A stretch of 64,000 nucleotides of DNA, taken from contig NZ_JAMB01000003.1 of NCBI RefSeq assembly GCF_000521805.1, positions 186,001 to 250,000 of the forward strand. Direction: 5' to 3'. A program made the position numbers and the translations under genes. Below the pieces are notes generated by a model. That model saw only the letters and a program-made list of their open reading frames with translations. It was not told the origin of the DNA and ran no database searches. Every line of letters begins with the position of its first letter. Position 1 is the first letter of the stretch. The stretch is from Marinomonas ushuaiensis DSM 15871. Lineage in GTDB: Bacteria > Pseudomonadota > Gammaproteobacteria > Pseudomonadales > Marinomonadaceae. Positions 52,257-61,496 of the stretch are shown here, piece after piece.

Positions 52257-54356
52257 ATGTCAATTAATGTACTCATGACCGTCCCTACTGGACCAGGCGT
52301 TGGTTTAACATCCGTGTCAGTCGGCTTAGTTCGAGCGCTAGAACAGCAAGGATTAAAGGCCAGTTTCTTTAAACCAATCGCTCAGCCTCAACCTGGCGAC
52401 AAAGGACCTGACAAATCAACAGCCATGGTCGCTCAAGGATCTACATTGACACCTGCTGAGCCGATCCCTTTACATGAAGCTGAACGCTACCTTTACAATG
52501 ACAACATCGATGAATTGATGGAAGAAATTGTTGGTCGCTTCCAAGCTAGCGTTGAGCCTGATTCAACCGTTATCGTAGAAGGTTTAGCTCAAATAGCAGG
52601 TCACCCTTATGCAACCAGACTTAATAAAGCCATTGCAAGAACACTTGATGCAGGCCTCGTTTTAGTCACCGCGCCCAATAATATGCGCGTGAACGAACTA
52701 GAGCATCATGTTGAAATCGCAGCAGGGTCTTATGGTGGAATTAAAGCAGCAGATGTCATTGGTTGTATTTTAAATAAAACCACCCCTGGCTCCTTAGGCG
52801 TCAAATCTTACGGTGATCTTTTTGCTCAACGTGGCATTTTTAAACGCAATTTCAGCTTACTTGGTCAAATACCAGCCGCTGATGAACTAACCTACCCTCG
52901 AGTTAAGGATGTGGCTGATTTTTTAAATGCTCGCATCATCAACGCTGGAGAAATTGACACACGCCGTGTGCAATCTTACACATTATGTGCTCGTGGCGTT
53001 GAAAACATGTTAGAAGCCTTACGCCCTGGCGTATTAGTATTTACTCCAGGTGATCGTACTGACGTAATCATGGCAACCGCTATAGCTGCACTGAATGACA
53101 TTAAAATTGCAGCTCTTGTTTTAACAGGTGGATATCAACCAAGCGAACCCTTAATGACTCTTTGCGGTAAAGCAATGGCCAAAGGCCTACCTGTTCTGTC
53201 GGTTGAATCAAACAGCTGGGAAACTGTCATTAACATGCAGTCTTTCAACCAAGAAATACCTCTAGATGATAAAGAGCGCGTTCTTATGGTGAAAGAGCAC
53301 ATTGCTCGATGCATTGATCATGACTGGATTAATTCATTTGCCATGAATCAGGATGAACGAAAACTCTCTCCACCAGCATTCCGATTCCGTTTAATTGAGC
53401 TAGCTCGCTCTCTTAATAAACGTATTATTTTACCCGAAGGTGAAGATGTTCGTACGATTCAAGCAGCGTCTATTTGCTCTGAACGAGGTATTGCTCGTTG
53501 TACTTTATTAGGCAATGAAACTGAAATTCTGCGTATTGCTCAAAATAATGGTATTGAATTAAATCACGGTGTCGAAATCATCAACCCAGTTAGCATTCGA
53601 GAACGCTATGTTGCACCTATGGTTGAACTTCGAAAAAGTAAGGGTTTAACTGATATTGTGGCTCGTGATCAATTAGAAGATAACGTTGTGTTAGGCACAA
53701 TGATGCTGCAAGTTGGTGATGTTGACGGGCTGGTTTCTGGTGCTATTCACACTACTGCAAACACGATCCGCCCTGCACTACAACTGATCAAAACATCTCC
53801 GAATGCAAGTTTAGTATCATCTGTTTTCTTTATGTGCTTACCGGATCAGGTATTGGTATACGGTGACTGCGCAATCAATCCAGACCCAACCGCTGAACAG
53901 CTTGCAGAAATTGCCATTCAAAGTGCAGACTCAGCAACTGCTTTTGGCATTACCCCTAAAGTTGCCATGATTAGTTACAGCACTGGAGGTTCAGGTATTG
54001 GTAATGACGTTGATAAAGTGCGCGAGGCAACAACTATTGCTCAAAAGCTTCGCCCTGACCTTTTGATTGATGGCCCATTGCAATACGATGCCGCTATTAT
54101 GGAAAAAGTTGCCAAGCAAAAAGCGCCTAATAGTAAGGTTGCAGGTAAAGCGACTGTCTTTATTTTCCCAGATTTAAATACAGGTAATACAACTTACAAA
54201 GCAGTGCAACGAAGCGCAGATGTTGTAAGTATAGGCCCTATGCTGCAAGGAATTCGCAAGCCTGTAAACGACTTGTCTCGTGGCGCATTAGTCGATGATA
54301 TCGTCTATACAATCGCCATCACAGCCATTCAAGCAGGGCAAAAAGAAAACATATAA
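52257..54356 (+). CDS. pta: Phosphate acetyltransferase
   Basis: A 699-residue long-form Pta. Residues 1-215 form a P-loop-like dethiobiotin synthetase-type domain (VPTGPGVGLTSVSVGLVRAL), about 215-350 the DRTGG domain, and about 370-699 the catalytic PTA_PTB domain (LPEGEDVRTIQAA, SYSTGGSG, DGPLQYDAA). It converts acetyl-CoA and phosphate to acetyl phosphate. Length is near E. coli Pta (714). It lies between ackA and an unknown gene that leads into the pilin block. Confidence 0.96.
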   Translation: MSINVLMTVPTGPGVGLTSVSVGLVRALEQQGLKASFFKPIAQPQPGDKGPDKSTAMVAQGSTLTPAEPIPLHEAERYLYNDNIDELMEEIVGRFQASVEPDSTVIVEGLAQIAGHPYATRLNKAIARTLDAGLVLVTAPNNMRVNELEHHVEIAAGSYGGIKAADVIGCILNKTTPGSLGVKSYGDLFAQRGIFKRNFSLLGQIPAADELTYPRVKDVADFLNARIINAGEIDTRRVQSYTLCARGVENMLEALRPGVLVFTPGDRTDVIMATAIAALNDIKIAALVLTGGYQPSEPLMTLCGKAMAKGLPVLSVESNSWETVINMQSFNQEIPLDDKERVLMVKEHIARCIDHDWINSFAMNQDERKLSPPAFRFRLIELARSLNKRIILPEGEDVRTIQAASICSERGIARCTLLGNETEILRIAQNNGIELNHGVEIINPVSIRERYVAPMVELRKSKGLTDIVARDQLEDNVVLGTMMLQVGDVDGLVSGAIHTTANTIRPALQLIKTSPNASLVSSVFFMCLPDQVLVYGDCAINPDPTAEQLAEIAIQSADSATAFGITPKVAMISYSTGGSGIGNDVDKVREATTIAQKLRPDLLIDGPLQYDAAIMEKVAKQKAPNSKVAGKATVFIFPDLNTGNTTYKAVQRSADVVSIGPMLQGIRKPVNDLSRGALVDDIVYTIAITAIQAGQKENI

Positions 54357-54451
54357 GATGCAAGCCAATGTGGGTGTTGTTAATACCCACATTGGACATA
54401 TTGCTTAATGGCTATTACTATCTAAAAACAATCATTCATTCGGTGGTTATT

Positions 54452-54820
54452 ATGTCAGGCAGCCTCCCTCATACCATTGCACTATCAAACCATACGCCGG
54501 CAAATACAACCCAGCCTGGCTATGTTCCATTTGATTTACGCTCAGATGAAGATATCAGTATGACTGCTCTTAATGCACGCAATGCAAAAGCCTCTAGCGA
54601 TCATATAGTAACCTTATCCGAGCAAGGACAAGCACTTTCTCAACGAAAACAAAAGAAAACAGACGACGTCAAAACAAGTAAATACAACAAGCTTTTAGAA
54701 GAGCTAGAGGAAGAATTTATTGATGATCTTTCTCTACTCTCCCATACCAATAAAAAAGACATAAAAACAAATTACGAAGAAAAAACACCGACAGGTGACT
54801 ATCTAGATCAAATCGTTTAA
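54452..54820 (+). CDS. Hypothetical protein between pta and the pilin gene
   Basis: A 122-residue soluble protein that I do not recognise. It is polar, with no signal peptide or membrane helix when read from the ATG at 54452; the longer frame from 54368 adds a hydrophobic stretch with no ribosome site, so it is not favoured. The C-terminal half is rich in charged residues (KYNKLLEELEEEFIDDLSLL) and may form a coiled coil. Position suggests co-transcription with pta or with the pil genes 68 bp downstream. Confidence 0.6.
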   Translation: MSGSLPHTIALSNHTPANTTQPGYVPFDLRSDEDISMTALNARNAKASSDHIVTLSEQGQALSQRKQKKTDDVKTSKYNKLLEELEEEFIDDLSLLSHTNKKDIKTNYEEKTPTGDYLDQIV

Positions 54821-54888
54821 CATCATATTTAGAATATGTGAATCCATTGGCAGGATGCTAATAATCAATAATCTTCAAGGAGTGAAGA

Positions 54889-55341
54889 ATGCTACTTTCT
54901 CGTCTAACAATGCGAGGCTTTACACTATTAGAATTAATGGTCGTTATTGCCATTATTTCTATTCTAGCTAGCCTATCCGCACCGACTTTCACACGACAAA
55001 TATCTAAAGCCAAATTAATAGAAGCACAAAATCTCGCCACTCAACACCAATCATTAACAGAAGAATTTATTCTTTTATATGGCTATTTTCCGAGCACGAG
55101 TGACTTTAATCTTATAAAGCGCACCCTACCCGAAGACTCTATTGTCAAATCCATTACGGTCGATAACCAAAGTGACAGTACTGGCAATATTCTCTTAAAG
55201 CTAAACAGCAACACAGGAATCACTGAAGACCAATATATTCAATACACCCGAGATGCAGATAGAAATTGGATTTGCACCTCTGATCTCGATGCAAATATTC
55301 TCCCTGTACAATGCAAAAGCATAGCAGGAGAAGACGAATGA
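54889..55341 (+). CDS. pilA: Type IV pilin-like protein (major or minor pilin)
   Basis: A 150-residue type IV prepilin. The short basic leader MLLSRLTMRG is followed by FTLLELMVVIAIISILA: cleavage after Gly10, N-methylated Phe1 and Glu5 of the mature protein are all present. Two C-terminal cysteines (WICTSD and VQCKS, about ten residues apart) form the D-region loop. Pili of this type serve twitching, adhesion or DNA uptake. AAGGAG before the ATG fixes the start. It is the first gene of pilABCD; its TGA overlaps the pilB ATG. Confidence 0.9.
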   Translation: MLLSRLTMRGFTLLELMVVIAIISILASLSAPTFTRQISKAKLIEAQNLATQHQSLTEEFILLYGYFPSTSDFNLIKRTLPEDSIVKSITVDNQSDSTGNILLKLNSNTGITEDQYIQYTRDADRNWICTSDLDANILPVQCKSIAGEDE

Positions 55342-56288
55342 CATTAGAAGAGATTATTTCCAATGCTGTCGGCAACCATGCCACCGATGTTCATATTGAG
55401 CATTCAACAGCTGGCGTTTATGTTTACCAACGCTGCTATGGACAACTTCATAAAATTGCAGACCTTCCTGAAAGTGGAAACCTTATTAATCGTATTAAAA
55501 TGCGATCCAACTTAGACTTATCAGAAACAAGAAGAACTCAGGAAGGTCAGTTTTTATTTGAAGAAAGAAACAGGAGTACCTTCATTCGCGTCAGCATTAT
55601 TTCAACCGTCAAAGGCGAAAAAGTCGCCATGAGGCTACTCCCTGAAAAGAACAGACTGGCTCTTGATGATATAGGTATACAAGCCAGCCTCCTCAATACA
55701 TTACGTTCCGTATTAAATACATCATGTGGATTGGTTCTAGTTTGTGGCGCAACGGGTGCTGGTAAAAGCACAACGCTTTATTCATGCCTAGATACTCTCA
55801 ATAATGGAAAAAGAACCATATTCACCATAGAGGATCCAGTTGAGTATGAAATTCAAGGTTTGTTTCAATGCGAGCCCAATCAAGCCATAGGTTTAGATTC
55901 TGCAACCCTTTTAAAGTCATTTCTAAGACAAGACCCAGATGTCATTATGGTGGGAGAAGTACGTGATGCGATCACGGCCAATCTTGCAGTAAATGCAGCG
56001 TTAACCGGTCACCTTGTACTTGCTACACTACATACAAATTCAGCATTAGATGCAATTCATCGTTGTCATGGCTGGCAAGTCGACTTCTTCTCTCTGGCGA
56101 GCTCGCTAAAACTTATCATTCACCAGTCCATGCTTTATAAATCTGCGTCTCAGTGTCCTGCATTTAATGGTTTACTACCATTATGGCAAGACACTTTACC
56201 TAAAGACTACGATCACCTAATCTCCTCACCTGCACTCTGGCAGGCTTTTATTCATCAAGATAATGAGATAAACCATGCCTTGGTATAA
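55338..56288 (+). CDS. pilB: Type IV pilus assembly ATPase PilB, short form
   Basis: A 316-residue secretion ATPase of the PilB/GspE family that should polymerise pilins. Walker A GATGAGKST (about residues 138-146), Asp box TIEDPVEYE, Walker B RQDPDVIMVGEVRD (about residues 196-209) and His box TGHLVLATLHTN are intact. It is far shorter than usual (about 560-570): the N-terminal MshEN/N1 region is missing, and the C-terminal zinc tetracysteine is reduced to a single Cys (SASQCPAFNG). The ATG at 55338 overlaps the pilin stop (ATGA) with GCAGGAGAAG before it. It may still be functional, as the catalytic core is whole. Confidence 0.9.
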   Translation: MTLEEIISNAVGNHATDVHIEHSTAGVYVYQRCYGQLHKIADLPESGNLINRIKMRSNLDLSETRRTQEGQFLFEERNRSTFIRVSIISTVKGEKVAMRLLPEKNRLALDDIGIQASLLNTLRSVLNTSCGLVLVCGATGAGKSTTLYSCLDTLNNGKRTIFTIEDPVEYEIQGLFQCEPNQAIGLDSATLLKSFLRQDPDVIMVGEVRDAITANLAVNAALTGHLVLATLHTNSALDAIHRCHGWQVDFFSLASSLKLIIHQSMLYKSASQCPAFNGLLPLWQDTLPKDYDHLISSPALWQAFIHQDNEINHALV

Positions 56289-57342
56289 AGTCAAATCAAA
56301 TAATGACGACATCGACTATCGATACGCATTATCTGAAAATAACTTACTTTTCGATTTGATTAGAAATGGACATTGGCAAATATCCATTTTTGAGTGGAAA
56401 CCTAAAAAATTAGACTACAAAGCACTATTGATTTTTTACAAGGAAGTTCAAAGCGCTTTACAGTCTGGATTACAACTTAACCAAGCCATTACTCATCTTG
56501 CTTTATCTTCAACGCACCCGACTATCGCTATAGTAAGTAAAGCATTATTAGGAGAGTTAGAACGAGGCGCATTATTTAATAACACACTAAGCAAGCTAAC
56601 AAACCAATCTACATCACCTTATTGTCAATTATTAAACTCTCAAGGAACAAGAGAAGACTGTGAAAAGAGCTTAAGCGTGTCTATCGAACAACTCAACACT
56701 TTACTTAATTGGTCCCAGCGATTACTTAAAGCCATCGCCTATCCATTCAGCATCATTCAAATAGCCCTTACCATCATGATCGCCAATCGAGTATTCCAAT
56801 CAACAGCATTGACGACAAAATTTTTCTCACTGATCAGCGACATAGGAATTTATATCTTATGCAGTTCAGCTCAACTTTTGATCATCCATAGTCTATACAA
56901 AGGAAACGCCTGTCATTGGTTAGAAAAATTCAGTGATAATTTTCGCTTAACAAAACTGTTCTCTCTTTTAAGCACCACTAGAAAAACAGGATTGACCCTA
57001 CAAGACGCACTAAAAAGCATGCCAGAATATTTCAAACATGCAAAAATCAAAGAAGACATTCTAAGCATTTACTACACACTCAAACTAGGCCAAAGTTACG
57101 CAAGCAGTTTCCCGATAAAATGGTTTCCAAATGAGTCTGCCATTGCTCTACACTCTGCAGAACAAGATGGAGACATAGAAAGAGCCTTAACTCTCGCGGC
57201 TAAAGAACATGAAAAACGCTGGCAAAAAAATGTTTCATTATTGGAAAAAATAATTCCTGCCTGTTGCCTTTTTATTGCAGGTGGATTTGTGACCTCAGCC
57301 CTTATTTCCTTGTATGCCCCTTTATTGGAAATGCCCACATGA
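56275..57342 (+). CDS. pilC: Type IV pilus platform protein PilC
   Basis: A 355-residue inner-membrane platform protein of the PilC/GspF family, with two related halves: FYKEVQSALQSGLQLNQAI (about residues 55-73) begins the first cytoplasmic T2SSF domain, and a copy starts near LLSTTRKTGLTLQDAL in the second. Membrane helices lie near residues 158-180, 190-210 and 325-350. It is shorter than E. coli HofC (400). The start overlaps pilB by 14 bp and the stop overlaps pilD by 4 bp, so the genes are translated together. Confidence 0.88.
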   Translation: MPWYKVKSNNDDIDYRYALSENNLLFDLIRNGHWQISIFEWKPKKLDYKALLIFYKEVQSALQSGLQLNQAITHLALSSTHPTIAIVSKALLGELERGALFNNTLSKLTNQSTSPYCQLLNSQGTREDCEKSLSVSIEQLNTLLNWSQRLLKAIAYPFSIIQIALTIMIANRVFQSTALTTKFFSLISDIGIYILCSSAQLLIIHSLYKGNACHWLEKFSDNFRLTKLFSLLSTTRKTGLTLQDALKSMPEYFKHAKIKEDILSIYYTLKLGQSYASSFPIKWFPNESAIALHSAEQDGDIERALTLAAKEHEKRWQKNVSLLEKIIPACCLFIAGGFVTSALISLYAPLLEMPT

Positions 57343-58121
57343 GCACAACCAATATTGAACTATTTTTCTACGTAATTTTCGCTTTAAGTCTAGGAAGTTA
57401 CTCAGCTGCATTTTCAGTACGCTGGCCAACCAAGTGCTTTTATTTATGGCGTAAAGAAGCACATCATCTACTGTCCATTCCTTTTATCGACAGTAAAGAC
57501 TCAATAAAAGCAAAAAGATCACACTGCAGCCACTGCTCACATTTATTAGCATGGTTTGATTTACTTCCTATAGTTAGTTTTTTACTGCTTAAGGGTAAGT
57601 GTCGATATTGCAAACATTCGATTTCCTATCGATATCCCATCATAGAGGCTTTACATCTGATTTTATGCCTACCTTTGTTATGGCTTCCTTTAGATACGTA
57701 TTCATTAATATTACACACAACCCTAATCAGTGCCTTAATAACAACTACCGTTATTGATTTGGAACATAAACTCATTCCAGATGAATGTTGTGTCATCATT
57801 TTAATCTGCGCTTTATCAATCCACCTATTGAATATGACACTAGAGACCAGCGTACTTGGAATCCTTATTGGTTATTGTTTTGCATATTCTTTACGTCTGT
57901 TTTATTCAACAATCAGAAAGCAAGAAGGAATAGGCTTAGGCGACGTAAAATTAATATCAGCCCTTAGCGCTTGGCTGGGCATTTCAAATTTGTCTGCCTT
58001 ACTACTTTGTGCAAGTCTAGTCGGAATCCTATACACTATAACCTTCAATAAAGGTGGCTCCGAACAAATTCCATTTGGTCCGTTTTTAATTTTTTCAGGA
58101 ATAATAGTGTTTTATTTATGA
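57339..58121 (+). CDS. pilD: Prepilin peptidase PilD
   Basis: A 260-residue membrane aspartyl protease that cleaves and N-methylates prepilins. Two zinc-type CxxC pairs (HCSHC about residues 64-68; KCRYC about residues 87-91) belong to the N-terminal methylase domain. The catalytic Asp residues are in TTTVIDLEHKLIPD (about residues 142-155) and GLGDVKL (about residue 205). About seven membrane helices follow. The ATG at 57339 overlaps the pilC stop as ATGA; longer upstream starts are rejected. It overlaps coaE by 4 bp. Confidence 0.92.
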   Translation: MSTTNIELFFYVIFALSLGSYSAAFSVRWPTKCFYLWRKEAHHLLSIPFIDSKDSIKAKRSHCSHCSHLLAWFDLLPIVSFLLLKGKCRYCKHSISYRYPIIEALHLILCLPLLWLPLDTYSLILHTTLISALITTTVIDLEHKLIPDECCVIILICALSIHLLNMTLETSVLGILIGYCFAYSLRLFYSTIRKQEGIGLGDVKLISALSAWLGISNLSALLLCASLVGILYTITFNKGGSEQIPFGPFLIFSGIIVFYL

Positions 58122-58729
58122 TGAACAATACAACTCCTATTATTGGCCTTGCTGGTGGCATAGGTTCAGGCAAAAGCACAATCACAAAGTGTTTTAATGC
58201 GATAGGTATTCAAAGTGTCGATGCTGATGATGTTGCTAGATTCGTGGTTAAGCCAGGGTCTGATTGCCTTAGTCAAATTCATCAACACTATGGTGACAGT
58301 ATTCTTTTAAAAGATGGCTCTTTGAACCGAAGCGCTCTTCGCACCATTATTTTTAACGAACCCAAAGAACGATTATGGCTCGAATCACTTACACACCCAG
58401 CCATACGAAAAGAAATTCAAACCCAACTGAACAACACCTCTTCAAAATATGCGTTGCTCGTCCATCCCTTATTATTCGAAACAAAACAGAATACTATTTG
58501 CCAATTCGTAATTGCGATTGATGTTTCAAGCGAGATCCAGCTACAACGAGTAATAGCGAGAGACCAAATAAGCCGAGAAAATGCAGAAAAAATTATTGCG
58601 ACACAATTAAGTAACAGTGAACGTATAAATAGAGCGGATCTAGTCTTGGAAAATTCTGGTAATATTAACGAAATGAATGCTAAAGTCATTACATTGCATG
58701 AAAAAATTTTAGAGTTATTAGTATGTTAA
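58118..58729 (+). CDS. coaE: Dephospho-CoA kinase
   Basis: A 203-residue enzyme phosphorylating dephospho-CoA to coenzyme A, the last step of CoA synthesis. Walker A is [13 protein letters not shown] (about residues 9-21), with [10 protein letters not shown] and HPLLFET following. It starts at ATGATG overlapping pilD; either Met is possible. It overlaps yacG by 7 bp. The pilBCD-coaE-yacG order is widespread in gammaproteobacteria. Confidence 0.93.
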   Translation: MMNNTTPIIGLAGGIGSGKSTITKCFNAIGIQSVDADDVARFVVKPGSDCLSQIHQHYGDSILLKDGSLNRSALRTIIFNEPKERLWLESLTHPAIRKEIQTQLNNTSSKYALLVHPLLFETKQNTICQFVIAIDVSSEIQLQRVIARDQISRENAEKIIATQLSNSERINRADLVLENSGNINEMNAKVITLHEKILELLVC

Positions 58730-58947
58730 AGAGTAATACCGTAACCTTAGTTGCTTGCCCTACATGTCAAAAAAAGTCACCTTGGTCTCAGGAAAACCCT
58801 GATAGACCCTTTTGTAGCGCAAGATGCAAACTCATTGATTTAGGTGCTTGGGCAAGTGAATCTTATTCGATACCACAACAGACCTCTGAAGAAGATGAAA
58901 TTTTTTCAGAAGATCTCGTTGTCGATAAAAATAAGTCTTTTTTATAA
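58723..58947 (+). CDS. yacG: Zinc-containing DNA gyrase inhibitor YacG
   Basis: A 74-residue protein with the YacG zinc site: CPTC (residues 12-15) and CSARC (about residues 31-35), spaced as in E. coli YacG. The [21 protein letters not shown] stretch is diagnostic. YacG binds GyrB and inhibits gyrase. It is the last gene of the coupled pil-coaE-yacG run; the acidic tail is unremarkable. Confidence 0.92.
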   Translation: MLKSNTVTLVACPTCQKKSPWSQENPDRPFCSARCKLIDLGAWASESYSIPQQTSEEDEIFSEDLVVDKNKSFL

Positions 58948-58973
58948 CAGCTAAAACTGGAATGTAATTATTT

Positions 58974-60173
58974 ATGGCTCAAATGGATTTCTCTAAGAAA
59001 AAAGCATTACTTATAGAGGACATGGCAGAAGCACGCATCATGCAGCGAAAAATGCTGACAGACTTCGGATTTACATCCATTGATATCGCAATGAAAGCCG
59101 AAGCTGCTATTGAGCTACTGCAAAGTAAATCTTTTGATGTCATCTTATCTGATTACAATTTAGGCAACGGCAAGGATGGCCAACAACTGTTAGAAGAAGT
59201 CAGACATTCAAAATTGATCCCTAATACAGCGACCTACCTTATGGTTACGGCTGAAACCTCTATTCAGATGGTTATGGGTGCTATTGAATTTCAACCTGAT
59301 GGCTACATTACTAAACCTTTTTCTCAAGCCATATTACAACGCCGCCTAAGGAAATTATTAGAAACAAAAGAACGACTTTATAATGTTAATATAGCTCTTG
59401 ACGCAAACGACTACCGAAGAGCAATAACTGAAGCCGAATTGGTCATAAAAAAATACCCCACCCTAATTGGCAAATGCGAAAGAATTATCGGAGAAAGTCT
59501 TCTAGAGCTACAAGAATATAAAGACGCTCTTTCATCATTTAAAAACACATTAAAAGACCGAAAAATGCCATGGGCATTATTTGGTAAAGCAAAATCTTAC
59601 TTTTTCCTAGATAATTTAGAAAAATCAGAACAATGCTTTCGCCAATTAATGCTTGATAACAGGTTTTTTGTCAGTGCTTATGATTGGTTGGCAAAAATCC
59701 AATTAGCTCAAGGTGATCTTACTTCAGCACAAGAAACATTGAGTGAAGCTATTGCTCGATCACCTAAAAATATATTACGCCAGATGGAGTTAGGTAGAGT
59801 AAGTCTTTTATTGAAAGATAATATAACGGCAGAAATGGCTTACCGAAGAGCCGTTTTTTTAGCAAAGCATTCCTGTTATAACACGGTAGAACCTTATATT
59901 TGTCATTTAGAGTCTCTTGCTAGAATTTCCGATGAAGGGCCTTTAATACCTCGCCAGAAAGATAACTTCGATACTACACTTAAAAAGTTCAATGAACTCT
60001 TTTTTGAAGATCCTATAAACAAAGCAAAAGCATACAGTTACGAGATAGACGTCTATTTAGCAGATAATGATATCCTAACAGCCAAACAAATATTTGATAC
60101 TTGGCTAAATGATACTGCGATTACACCAACCAAAGAACAAAGCGCCACTTATCTTAAAGTATTTGAAGGCTAG
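58974..60173 (+). CDS. Response regulator with TPR output
   Basis: A 399-residue protein with a CheY-like receiver (about residues 10-130): LLIEDMAEAR acidic pair, phospho-Asp in DVILSDYNLG (about residue 61) and Lys in ITKPFSQ. The C-terminal about 250 residues are helical repeats of TPR type (for example AYDWLAKIQLAQGDLTSAQE and LRQMELGRVSLLLKDNITAE). It has no DNA-binding or enzymatic domain, so phosphorylation probably controls protein contacts. The kinase gene begins 2 bp after it and is the likely partner. Confidence 0.9.
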   Translation: MAQMDFSKKKALLIEDMAEARIMQRKMLTDFGFTSIDIAMKAEAAIELLQSKSFDVILSDYNLGNGKDGQQLLEEVRHSKLIPNTATYLMVTAETSIQMVMGAIEFQPDGYITKPFSQAILQRRLRKLLETKERLYNVNIALDANDYRRAITEAELVIKKYPTLIGKCERIIGESLLELQEYKDALSSFKNTLKDRKMPWALFGKAKSYFFLDNLEKSEQCFRQLMLDNRFFVSAYDWLAKIQLAQGDLTSAQETLSEAIARSPKNILRQMELGRVSLLLKDNITAEMAYRRAVFLAKHSCYNTVEPYICHLESLARISDEGPLIPRQKDNFDTTLKKFNELFFEDPINKAKAYSYEIDVYLADNDILTAKQIFDTWLNDTAITPTKEQSATYLKVFEG

Positions 60174-60175
60174 AA

Positions 60176-60847
60176 ATGAAAAAATTAAATATTAGTACTA
60201 TTCTTGCTAGCGCCATACATGAAAGTAAAAACCAAGTGGGTACACTTTTATACCAACTTCAAGGTCTAAAAGATTCGATAGATAATAAAGACTCAAGCCG
60301 AAATAAAATTGTATCAATCGAAGAATCTTTAAAGAAATTAAACGATGAATGGGTGGAATATTTATACCTATATCGTTTGGCATCTGATGGCTATGAACTA
60401 CATGTTGACACCTTTTTAATCGATGAGTTTTTAGACGACCAAGTATTTGCCTTACAACCTTCTGCTCAAGCCAAAAACCTAGATTTAAATTACATCTGCG
60501 ACCCTAGTTTAACCGGCGTATTTGATGAGCGGCTAATGACAGCTGTTGTTGGTACAGCTGTTTATAATGCCTTTCGCTTTGCGAAATCAAAGATACTGAT
60601 TCAAGCTAGAAAAAAAGACAATTTTCTCATTATCTCTATAGAAGATGATGGCAAAGGATTCAAAGATAGTCTAAGTGACGATTTCTCTGAAGACTTCATT
60701 GAAGCAAATACTGGCTTAGGCTTATATTTCGCCGAGCTCTCAGCCACAGCTCATACTGTGAATGATATCCAAGGCTATATTAAGAAAGAGACATCGTCAT
60801 CTATTGGTGGTGCCAGCTTGGCTGTCTACCTACCTCAATCAGAATAG
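60176..60847 (+). CDS. Small sensor-less histidine kinase-like protein
   Basis: A 223-residue cytoplasmic histidine kinase-like protein. The possible phospho-His is in SAIHESKNQVG (His15). The ATPase part has VYNAFRF as N-box, IEDDGKGF (about residues 158-165) and NTGLGLYFAELSA (about residues 179-191). No sensor or membrane domain is present, so any signal comes through a partner. Because it lies 2 bp after the TPR response regulator gene, the two probably act together. Kinase activity is not certain: the H-box is atypical. Confidence 0.82.
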   Translation: MKKLNISTILASAIHESKNQVGTLLYQLQGLKDSIDNKDSSRNKIVSIEESLKKLNDEWVEYLYLYRLASDGYELHVDTFLIDEFLDDQVFALQPSAQAKNLDLNYICDPSLTGVFDERLMTAVVGTAVYNAFRFAKSKILIQARKKDNFLIISIEDDGKGFKDSLSDDFSEDFIEANTGLGLYFAELSATAHTVNDIQGYIKKETSSSIGGASLAVYLPQSE

Positions 60848-60853
60848 CTCTTA

Positions 60854-61486
60854 CTAGAACTCTTTAATCTCTAGGCTTTTCAAGTATTGAGTAAGCAATT
60901 TACCCGCCTTTTCAATATGCTCTCTCAAATAAGTAAGTGCTAATTTTTTGTCTTTGGATTCAATTAGCAAAAGCAATGCCTCATGTTGTTTTTGACTCGT
61001 TTCTCGATACCCTAAAGGACCATATTGAAAGCCAAGATAACGTACTGCTTGTTTATTTAATCCTTCTACCACTCGCAGTAAAGTTGGTCTATCTGCAGCT
61101 TGATATAAGGCGTTATGAAAAAACCAGTTAAGTTCACCTTTTTCTACTAGTGTTAAGCTTTCTTTATTTAGCTCAGCAAAAAAGGCTTTCGCATGCCTAA
61201 TATCTTCATTGGTAATTTTATCAAATGCCATGCCAAACAGCAGACACTCTAATCCTGCGCGCATTAAATAAAGATCTTCAGCTTCTTTCCAATTCAAAGC
61301 AGGAATCATGACTCCGGCTTTACCATGAGGCACTAACCAACCCTCACCTTTCAAAGATAAAAGTGCGTCTCTTATGGGAATTCTACTGACATCATAACGA
61401 TTTGATAACTTAACTTGACGAAGGGGAACGCCCCTTGCTAATCGATTGTTTAATATGTCTTCTTTAATTTTTTTACTAATTTCCAT
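60854..61486 (-). CDS. GntR family transcriptional regulator (FCD type)
   Basis: A 210-residue regulator. The winged helix covers about residues 5-60 (QVKLSNRYDVSRIPIRDALLSLKGEGW). The C-terminal FCD domain (about 70-205) contains DLYLMRAGLECL, the FHNALYQAADRP metal-ligand block and HEALLLLIESKD. FCD proteins bind organic acids. It directly follows benE (10-bp gap), so it may control benE and the target would be that operon. It ends 6 bp from the convergent kinase gene with no terminator visible between. Confidence 0.88.
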   Translation of the reverse strand: MEISKKIKEDILNNRLARGVPLRQVKLSNRYDVSRIPIRDALLSLKGEGWLVPHGKAGVMIPALNWKEAEDLYLMRAGLECLLFGMAFDKITNEDIRHAKAFFAELNKESLTLVEKGELNWFFHNALYQAADRPTLLRVVEGLNKQAVRYLGFQYGPLGYRETSQKQHEALLLLIESKDKKLALTYLREHIEKAGKLLTQYLKSLEIKEF

Positions 61487-61496
61487 TGAGAAAACC

